From Patescibacteria group bacterium (GTDB taxonomy: Bacteria > Patescibacteria > Microgenomatia > Daviesbacterales > UBA10151): DNA of 7,811 bases. The position numbers were made by a program, and so were the translations under genes. The stretch covers positions 1 to 7,811 of the forward strand of contig JAMCTD010000020.1 in NCBI GenBank assembly GCA_023380995.1, written 5' to 3'. Numbering within the stretch: position 1 is the first letter of the stretch; each line of letters begins with the position of its first letter. Below the pieces are notes generated by a model, which saw only the letters and a program-made list of their open reading frames with translations, made no database searches and was not told the origin of the DNA. This document shows positions 1-4,695 of this stretch, in pieces.

Positions 1-204
1 TTAATATGTGCTGTCTCCAAAGAAGATTTACCAAATATCTTCGATGTATACTATAAGAGTAAGGATACTAGCATCCCGGGTATGGGCTTAGGGCTATTTC
101 TTTGTAAAAACATCATTGAAGCGCACAGAGGATCAATTCATATTAAATCAGCCTTAGGTAAAGGAACTATGGTGGAAATACAATTACCGGGAATAAAAAT
201 ATGA
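1..204 (+). CDS. Sensor histidine kinase, C-terminal fragment (5' end outside window)
   Basis: Frame 1 is open from the left edge to a TGA at 202-204, giving 67 residues. They match the end of a HATPase_c catalytic domain. An F-box-like stretch, IFDVYYKS, lies near residues 13-20, the G2 box GMGLGL at 27-32, then LFLCKNIIEAHRGSIHIKS and the closing GKGTMVEIQLP strand. In this family the domain binds ATP and phosphorylates a conserved His in a dimerisation domain, which then feeds a response regulator. The His region and any sensor domain lie outside the window, so the signal is unknown. The stop codon overlaps the start of the next gene in an ATGA, so the two are probably co-transcribed and translationally coupled. 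Confidence 0.88.
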   Translation, partial: LICAVSKEDLPNIFDVYYKSKDTSIPGMGLGLFLCKNIIEAHRGSIHIKSALGKGTMVEIQLPGIKI

Positions 205-1424
205 ATCAAGAAATGTTACCTCATTTTTATACGGGACTGTTAGTAGACGCAGAAATTTTGGATGGGTTAGAGAAAGTAGGCGGTGGATACGCTTCTCATC
301 CTGATTTTGAAGGATTTTCACAGGAATTTATCGGACGGGTTTTAACTTATCCCCTCAGAAAAACCAATATTGCTTTATCTATCGGCCCCTGCGCAGTTGG
401 AAAAACTGATGCTGCAAACCAATGGGTCATGAGGACCATACCTCAATTAACAGGTGAGTTTGAGATTGACTTCAAGCACAAACCGCTGCAAGTTAAGGCA
501 GAGAAATTGGAGATATACCGGATCCAGTGGACAGACGGCATTAAAGCTGCATTAAAATTGGGCATTATTCCTCCTTTAAAGTATGGCGAATGGTTACCAA
601 AACATCTGGATGAAGTCACAAACCTCATTATGAGGGCAGTAAATATTGCCAGAAAAGGCGCAAAAAATTTTCCGGGCATAGATAATAATTCTATTGGTAT
701 CATCGCAATAGACGGACCAGGGATTACAGCCACAAGAACTGAAGATGATATTGCAGAAGGAAGGCCGTATAGGGGTCTTAACAGATTATATACCCTTGTT
801 TGCCAACTAATGCAGGACCCTCTTATCCAACCCAATGTCTCAATTTTATCAACAATTACTGATGCTGCTTCTCAAAGACGCCGGTTGAGCGAGAGAGAAA
901 AACTTCCCAGTGATGCTAATATAAGGACATTAGCCCGTTGGTTTTCAAAAATGGGGCTGGTAATGGAAAGAAGTGAATTGAAGGCCATTGCTAAGGGATA
1001 CCCCACCAGCTTTGCCACTACTTTTGCTGCAACCGAAATAGCACGCCAAGCCGGACAATTGATGTTGGATTTAAGTGAACAAGAATCGCTATCTTACCCG
1101 CAAAAAAAAGAGATAGAATTAACAGAGGAAGAAAAAGCTTTATTAATTCGGGAGCAGGAACTTTTTAATCAAGGCGCAAACTTATTGTCACCGGCAGTTG
1201 ACGAACTTCAGGATATGAAAATGTCCTTACTGGGAAGGAAACTTTATCCTCATATCTTAAAAAGCGCAGGAGTTAGAGCAAGACAATCATTCACAGCTTC
1301 TAATAAAGATATTAACGCCCGGGGGTCTGAAGTAATACATACTCATCCGGGACAAACAGTGGACCGTAATTTAATCGACCGCATTTGGTTTGTAAATCCA
1401 GAACTACTGCGGGATGCTGCTTAA
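201..1424 (+). CDS. P-loop NTPase/kinase-like protein of unknown function
   Basis: This 407-residue protein is one I do not recognise as a named family. A Walker A motif, GPCAVGKT, sits at residues 62-69, after a hydrophobic strand (NIALSI). A Walker B-like strand, IGIIAIDGPG, lies at about 165-174, with Asp171 as the probable metal-coordinating residue. An Arg-rich stretch, RRRLSERE (226-233), could act as a lid or Arg finger. These parts resemble small-molecule or nucleotide kinases and AAA-like NTPases, but the substrate cannot be read from the sequence. The C-terminal third (about 300-407) is charged and helical, then holds a conserved-looking stretch, EVIHTHPGQTVDRNLIDRIWF. No signal peptide or membrane segment is visible. 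The ATG overlaps the kinase stop by 4 bp and has no Shine-Dalgarno, so coupled re-initiation decides this start. Gene is likely real; function is open. Confidence 0.85.
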   Translation: MNQEMLPHFYTGLLVDAEILDGLEKVGGGYASHPDFEGFSQEFIGRVLTYPLRKTNIALSIGPCAVGKTDAANQWVMRTIPQLTGEFEIDFKHKPLQVKAEKLEIYRIQWTDGIKAALKLGIIPPLKYGEWLPKHLDEVTNLIMRAVNIARKGAKNFPGIDNNSIGIIAIDGPGITATRTEDDIAEGRPYRGLNRLYTLVCQLMQDPLIQPNVSILSTITDAASQRRRLSEREKLPSDANIRTLARWFSKMGLVMERSELKAIAKGYPTSFATTFAATEIARQAGQLMLDLSEQESLSYPQKKEIELTEEEKALLIREQELFNQGANLLSPAVDELQDMKMSLLGRKLYPHILKSAGVRARQSFTASNKDINARGSEVIHTHPGQTVDRNLIDRIWFVNPELLRDAA

Positions 1425-1807
1425 TAGGCAAAATCATTCTTAATATTCTTACAAAGTTGTTACGCTACCTTTGTTCAGTTCTTATCTAAAAGGTCTAAAA
1501 TCTCCTCAAGCTCAGGTTTGAGGGTAGGAAAAACTTAATAAAGTAATTTATCAAGCTACCTAGAAATAACAGGAGATCTGACAAATTAATCACATATCTA
1601 CCTAGAGTTTTCTCGGTCCTACCCTTCAACTGAGCAAACCTTATGTATATTTTCAAAAATGCTTTTAAACAATCTATTTTTGGAGCATTATTCACTTTAT
1701 GGACTGCCCCAATTGATAATTATAAATTAGATATATCACGAGTAAAAAAAACTAAAACCTCAAACTTCTTTTTTAATAATTTAATTGTAGGCCATAAGGG
1801 TTAAATT
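1425..1807. other. 383-bp spacer between the P-loop gene and the Rad52-like gene
   Basis: No convincing plus-strand gene is present. The left part (1475-1695) may hold a decayed minus-strand gene, listed separately. The spacer also contains a 9-bp inverted repeat, AGGGTAGGA (1521-1529) with TCCTACCCT (1617-1625), and a 9-bp direct repeat, CTACCTAGA (1556-1564 and 1598-1606). Neither is strong given the length searched. No rho-independent terminator is visible after the P-loop gene, and no clear promoter is seen for the Rad52-like gene, although the last 100 bases are AT-rich. AAGGG at 1796-1800, seven bases before the ATG at 1808, is the best Shine-Dalgarno-like site in the window. Confidence 0.6.
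1475..1695 (-). pseudogene. Possible remnant of a tyrosine-recombinase-like N-terminal domain
   Basis: A 66-codon reading frame runs from an ATG at 1695 to a stop at 1495-1497. Its middle part, FAQLKGRTEKTLGRYVINL followed by SDLLLFLG, resembles the SAM-like core-binding domain at the N-terminus of XerC/XerD and phage integrases, which often reads 'GRSxxTxxxYxxxLxxFLxFL'. No catalytic domain (Arg, His-x-x-Arg, Tyr) follows. In another frame the sequence continues as PTLKPELEEILDLLDKN to a stop at 1475-1477, which would fit a frameshifted tail, but so short an open stretch could be chance. On the minus strand TTTACT, a 16-base spacer and TATAAT lie upstream of the ATG. This could be a decayed recombinase gene, a small real protein or a chance frame. 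Confidence 0.3.
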
Positions 1808-2311
1808 ATGGTTGACCAGCAGTTAAGTAAAACAGAAAGCTCTTTACCTGCTAACTTGTCAGAGGCTCAACTTAGTTTTATTACTCAAAAAACACCAAAG
1901 GAGTATATTAAAACCAGGCCTGGACCAGGAGGGGTTATCTTAAGTTATGTAGAGGTGGGGTATGTGATAAATATGTTAAACCAAGTGTTTGGTTGGGACT
2001 GGGATTTTAGGATCCTGGATCAACAAATTGGCAAAAAACAGGTCTGGGTCAGAGGAGAACTCACAGTCCGGGCTAAAGGCCGCAATATTACCAAGGGACA
2101 ATATGGGGGTGCTGATATTAAATTTAGCAGATCTACAGGTGAACCTATCAGTATTGCTGATGATTTAAAAGCTGCTGCTTCTGACTGCTTAAAAAAGTGT
2201 GCTTCTATGTTAGGCATTGCGGGAGATGTGTACTGGAAAGAATTGGAAACTCAGGCACCGGAAGAGCAACCAAAAAAACAGCCTGCCTATTCCCACAAGA
2301 TCCCATATTAA
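1808..2311 (+). CDS. Rad52/Rad22-like single-strand annealing protein
   Basis: The 167-residue product matches the Rad52/Rad22 (DdrA-, Sak-like) family. These proteins bind single-stranded DNA as rings and anneal complementary strands in repair and recombination. The conserved core covers about residues 29-144: the entry PKEYIKTRPGPGG, the helix and strand YVEVGYVINMLNQVFGWDWDFRI, a strand pair ending QYGGADIK, and the signature helix DDLKAAASDCLKKCASMLGIAGDVYW. About 24 charged, Pro-rich residues follow, ending YSHKIPY; in related annealing proteins such tails may contact partner proteins, which is an inference here. The ATG at 1808 is preceded by AAGGG at a spacing of 7. lexA follows 83 bp downstream on the same strand, which suggests a DNA-damage context. 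Phage annealing proteins belong to the same superfamily, so a phage origin is possible, but no other phage genes are nearby. Confidence 0.88.
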   Translation: MVDQQLSKTESSLPANLSEAQLSFITQKTPKEYIKTRPGPGGVILSYVEVGYVINMLNQVFGWDWDFRILDQQIGKKQVWVRGELTVRAKGRNITKGQYGGADIKFSRSTGEPISIADDLKAAASDCLKKCASMLGIAGDVYWKELETQAPEEQPKKQPAYSHKIPY

Positions 2312-2344
2312 ACAAGCCCTCCATTATTAATTGTTTTTGGCCTA

Positions 2345-2387
2345 TTGACAGTTTCGGGTTGTGTTTGGTAAAGTAAATATACAAACA
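2345..2387 (+). promoter_or_regulatory. Candidate lexA promoter with overlapping inverted-repeat operator
   Basis: A perfect -35 hexamer, TTGACA (2345-2350), is followed after 18 bases by TAAAGT (2369-2374), a 4-of-6 match to the -10 consensus. An inverted repeat, TGTTTG (2362-2367) and CAAACA (2382-2387) separated by 14 bases, straddles the -10 and the likely start of transcription. Extended outward, the arms pair at 8 of 9 positions. A repressor bound there would block RNA polymerase, which fits LexA autoregulation. The repeat is not the Gram-positive GAAC-N4-GTTC box nor the E. coli CTGT-N8-ACAG box, so the assignment is inferred from position and symmetry. Confidence 0.45.
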
Positions 2388-2394
2388 AAACCCA

Positions 2395-3012
2395 ATGCCA
2401 ATCACTTTATACAGAAGACAAAAACAGATTTTAGATTTCATCAAGCAATACATTGATAAATATGGCTACTCACCGACCTTAGGTGAAATAGCAGAAAGTA
2501 TTGGTGTTTCTTCTTTGGCCACAGTACACGAACACCTGCAAACCCTTGTGCAAAAAGGTGTTATCAAAAAGTTTGAAGGAGCAGTACGGGGAATTGAGGT
2601 ATTGGACCAAAAAATTTCTTCTACACTGAAAGGGGTTGAGCTGCCTGTTTTAGGATTTATAGCAGCAGGTTCACCAATTATGCCCTTTACAGACCCTGAT
2701 GCCACTATTAAAGTTGCCCCAAATATGATTTCAGGTAAAAAGCGTTCGTTTGTTTTACAGGTTAAAGGTGATTCCATGATTGAGGATGGAATATTAGATG
2801 GGGATTATGTCATTATCGAGGAACAAAATACAGCAAATGACGGGGATATTGTGGTAGCTTTACTTAATAATGGCCTGGCTACTTTGAAAAGGTTTTTTAA
2901 GGAGGCAAACAGAATTAGGTTGGAACCAGCCAACTCATCCATGTCCCCCATTTATGCTACAGAAGTAAAAATACAAGGCAAGTGCGTCGGGGTTATCAGA
3001 AGATTCAGTTAG
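2395..3012 (+). CDS. lexA: LexA, SOS-response transcriptional repressor
   Basis: The 205-residue protein has the full LexA architecture, close to the usual length of about 200. A winged helix-turn-helix occupies residues 1-70 (SPTLGEIAESIGVSSLATVHEHLQ region), followed by the wing GAVRGIEVL. The self-cleavage site is Ala91-Gly92 in GFIAAGSP. The S24-type peptidase has Ser127 in VKGDSM and Lys165 in ATLKRFF as its catalytic pair, a spacing of 38 against 37 in E. coli. In known LexA proteins, RecA filaments on single-stranded DNA trigger cleavage and release DNA-repair genes; all the residues needed are present. The ATG at 2395 lies only about 14 bases after the predicted transcription start and has no Shine-Dalgarno. 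The Rad52-like gene upstream is a natural candidate target, though it has no visible copy of the operator. Confidence 0.95.
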   Translation: MPITLYRRQKQILDFIKQYIDKYGYSPTLGEIAESIGVSSLATVHEHLQTLVQKGVIKKFEGAVRGIEVLDQKISSTLKGVELPVLGFIAAGSPIMPFTDPDATIKVAPNMISGKKRSFVLQVKGDSMIEDGILDGDYVIIEEQNTANDGDIVVALLNNGLATLKRFFKEANRIRLEPANSSMSPIYATEVKIQGKCVGVIRRFS

Positions 3013-3016
3013 GCTC

Positions 3017-3045
3017 TTGCCAAATAATTAACGCTTCCTTATACT
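3017..3045 (+). promoter_or_regulatory. Promoter for the dedA-family gene, predicted leaderless
   Basis: TTGCCA (3017-3022), a 17-base spacer and TATACT (3040-3045) match the sigma-70-type consensus at 5 of 6 positions in each hexamer. The ATG at 3052 begins 7 bases after the -10, where transcription itself is expected to start. The message should therefore have no 5' leader, consistent with the lack of a Shine-Dalgarno. Confidence 0.6.
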
Positions 3046-3051
3046 TACTAA

Positions 3052-3672
3052 ATGCACCTTGATCTGATTTCCCTAATTAAAACCTTTGGATACCTGGGAA
3101 TTTTTACCATAGTTTTCCTGGAATCAGGACTTTTAATTGGATTCTTTTTCCCCGGAGATTCCCTGCTTTTTACTGCAGGGTTTTTGGCCTCACAAGGATT
3201 TTTGGATATAGGTCTTTTGATATTAGGATGTTTTGTCTTTGCAGTTTTAGGCGACAGCATTGGTTATTATATTGGAACCAAACTTGGTCCCCGAATTTTT
3301 ACAAGAGAAAACTCTTTCTTCTTCCACAAAAAAAACCTTGAAAGAGCACAAAAATTCTATGATAAGCACGGTGGTAAAACCATAATCTTAGCCAGATTTA
3401 TTCCGGTTATCAGGGCTTTTGCTCCGGTTGTAGCAGGAGCAGGCAAGATGGATTACAAACGGTTTGTCTCATTTAATCTGGTAGGAGGAGTTTTATGGGC
3501 GATCGGAGTAACCTCTGCAGGATACTTCCTAGGAAATCTTATTCCTGATGTTGATAAATATCTTCTTCCGATAATTGGTCTTATTATTTTTGTCTCAATT
3601 CTGCCAGTACTACATCATGCCTTAGTTGACGCAGAAATTAGGGCTAGTATAATAAAAAAGTTTAAGAAATAG
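3052..3672 (+). CDS. DedA-family (VTT/SNARE-associated domain) membrane protein
   Basis: This 206-residue integral membrane protein has the DedA/VTT-domain signature. It opens with a hydrophobic segment containing GIFTIVFLESGLLIGFFFPG, with acidic Glu24 and Asp36 (PGDSLLFTAGF). GDSIGYYIG follows at 67-75. The family's diagnostic block is at 115-149, RFIPVIRAFAPVVAGAGKM followed by F138, N142, G145-G146 and W149. It includes Arg115 and Arg121, which are the usual Arg positions of the block. Further hydrophobic segments lie near 148-165 and 172-190, with a basic tail IIKKFKK. DedA proteins support membrane homeostasis, and several act as flippases for undecaprenyl phosphate or phospholipids; the exact cargo here cannot be told. 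The gene starts 39 bp after lexA with its own promoter, so it need not be under the lexA promoter alone. Confidence 0.9.
   Translation: MHLDLISLIKTFGYLGIFTIVFLESGLLIGFFFPGDSLLFTAGFLASQGFLDIGLLILGCFVFAVLGDSIGYYIGTKLGPRIFTRENSFFFHKKNLERAQKFYDKHGGKTIILARFIPVIRAFAPVVAGAGKMDYKRFVSFNLVGGVLWAIGVTSAGYFLGNLIPDVDKYLLPIIGLIIFVSILPVLHHALVDAEIRASIIKKFKK
3626..3653 (+). promoter_or_regulatory. Promoter for rsmI inside the end of the dedA-family gene
   Basis: TTGACG (3626-3631), a 16-base spacer and a perfect TATAAT (3648-3653) lie within the last codons of the upstream gene. Transcription would begin near 3660, leaving a leader of about 32 bases before the rsmI ATG at 3692. The site lies in coding sequence, so chance is possible, but the hexamers and spacing are close to consensus and the position suits rsmI. 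Confidence 0.5.
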
Positions 3673-3691
3673 TTTTTCCTGCCTCAAATTT

Positions 3692-4354
3692 ATGCTGTAT
3701 ATTGTTCCTACACCTATTGGTAATTTAAAAGATATCACTTTAAGGGCGCTGGAAGTGTTAAAAGAGATTGATGGGATAATTTGTGAAGATACCAGAAGAA
3801 CTGCTTTACTTCTAAACCATTACCAAATAAAAAAACCGCTCCAGGTTTTAAATGATTACAATGAAACAAGAATGGTGCCAGCTATTTTGGAATGGTTGCG
3901 GAATGAAAATTGGGCCTTGGTTTCTGATGCAGGAACCCCGCTTGTTTCTGACCCAGGCTATAAGCTAGTCAGGGAATGTATCAACCAGGGGATTCCAGTA
4001 GACTCCCTTCCCGGCCCTTCCTCAGTGATCACAGCTCTTACTCTTTCCGACCTTCCCCCAGATAAGTTCATGTTTTTAGGATATCCTCCGGAAAAAAGCG
4101 GCCACAGAATGGACTTATTGAAAAAATTATCAATTATCCATTCTCAATTTTCAATTACCTATATTTTTTTTGTTTCACCTCATAAAATGTTAAGAACTTT
4201 GGAGGATATGAAATCAATTTTAGGTGATATTGAAATAACTTTAGCCCACGAACTGACAAAAGTTCATCAAAGTGTGAGAACAAAACTTGTAAGCAAATGG
4301 CAGGAAACTTTAGAAAACCCCAAAGGGGAGTACATTCTGCTTTTTAGGTCATAG
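3692..4354 (+). CDS. rsmI: RsmI, 16S rRNA (cytidine-1402 2'-O) methyltransferase
   Basis: RsmI uses S-adenosylmethionine to methylate the 2'-O of C1402 in the decoding centre of 16S rRNA. This 220-residue protein carries the tetrapyrrole-methylase-fold motifs in order: VPTPIGNLKDITLRALEVL (5-23), CEDTRRT (31-37), NDYNE (54-58), VSDAGTPLVSDPG (77-89), LPGPSS (106-111), FMFLGYPPEKSG (126-137) and HELTKVHQ (186-193). It ends at the KGEYILLF strand and lacks the C-terminal extension of the E. coli enzyme (286 residues). Two oddities: an insertion of about four residues, encoded by a repeat, near 147-155, and VSPHK (161-165) where the family usually has ESPHR, so a conserved Glu is Val. The methyl-donor site looks intact, so activity is likely. 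The ATG lies 19 bp after the dedA-family stop, without a Shine-Dalgarno. Confidence 0.94.
   Translation: MLYIVPTPIGNLKDITLRALEVLKEIDGIICEDTRRTALLLNHYQIKKPLQVLNDYNETRMVPAILEWLRNENWALVSDAGTPLVSDPGYKLVRECINQGIPVDSLPGPSSVITALTLSDLPPDKFMFLGYPPEKSGHRMDLLKKLSIIHSQFSITYIFFVSPHKMLRTLEDMKSILGDIEITLAHELTKVHQSVRTKLVSKWQETLENPKGEYILLFRS
4130..4158. repeat. CAATT-type AT-rich repeat inside rsmI
   Basis: The stretch contains CAATTATC, then CTCAATTTTCAATTAC: three closely spaced CAATT units. It encodes SIIHSQFSI of RsmI, at a point where the protein is longer than the E. coli enzyme. Repeats of this look are more usual between genes; here the reading frame is kept. Confidence 0.45.
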
Positions 4355-4355
4355 G

Positions 4356-4670
4356 TCAGGGAGAATGTATTTGACGATATAAATCCTTCTGCAAACTAAG
4401 ATGAGTCTTGACTATACCCTGCAGTCCATTTGTTTTTAAGAATCGCAGGGTTTCTCTTGGTTGCCTTAAGGCACATTCAGCAAAACCAATAGGTAAAGCG
4501 AAGGCAGTGACAATATGAGTTGCTACCATATCATAATTTAAAGTCTTAACCTCCGAAAGGGAAAAACGAGGAAGATACTCCATCATTTTTTTATGCGATT
4601 TTACAGGAGCAGCAGGAAGTGTATCAATATGATCAATCTTATTTATTAGCTTTTTAATATTCCTTTCCAT
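4356..4670 (-). CDS. Small hypothetical protein (104 residues)
   Basis: I do not recognise the family. The product is basic and probably mostly helical: a Lys-rich start (MERNIKKLINKIDHIDTLP), a middle FSLSEVKTLNYDMVATHIVTAF, and a C-terminal half with ECALRQPRETLRFLKTNGLQGI and TH near 84-92. It has a single cysteine (residue 67) and no signal peptide, membrane segment or metal-binding cluster, so it is probably cytoplasmic. It follows the PEP-synthase-like gene by 25 bp on the same strand and converges with rsmI, with one base between the stop codons. A perfect TATAAT lies seven bases upstream of the ATG. The length, the promoter element and the lack of a competing gene on the other strand support it being real. 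Confidence 0.6.
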   Translation of the reverse strand: MERNIKKLINKIDHIDTLPAAPVKSHKKMMEYLPRFSLSEVKTLNYDMVATHIVTAFALPIGFAECALRQPRETLRFLKTNGLQGIVKTHLSLQKDLYRQIHSP

Positions 4671-4677
4671 ACCCCAT

Positions 4678-4683
4678 ATTATA
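4678..4683 (-). promoter_or_regulatory. -10 element of the small hypothetical gene, predicted leaderless
   Basis: On the minus strand TATAAT is followed by seven bases and then the ATG at 4670, so transcription would start at or next to the start codon. I see no good -35 hexamer at 16-18 bases, which lowers confidence. Confidence 0.4.
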
Positions 4684-4695
4684 CAACAAATAGTT

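Noticed and set aside
443..835. Minus-strand open frame opposite the P-loop gene
   Set aside because: It is antisense to a protein with clear Walker motifs and shows no domain of its own, so it is a shadow frame.
1521..1625. AGGGTAGGA/TCCTACCCT inverted repeat and CTACCTAGA direct repeat as an ncRNA or insertion boundary
   Set aside because: Nine-base matches are expected at a fair rate in a spacer this long, and no compensating stem or target-site pattern supports them.
2899..2905. Perfect AAGGAGG inside lexA as an internal ribosome binding site
   Set aside because: No ATG or GTG start follows at a suitable distance, and lexA reads through it with all its catalytic residues on both sides.
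4318..4328. CCCC-AAA-GGGG hairpin near the rsmI stop as a terminator
   Set aside because: The stem is only 4 bp with a 3-base loop, it lies in coding sequence, and the T run is not directly adjacent.
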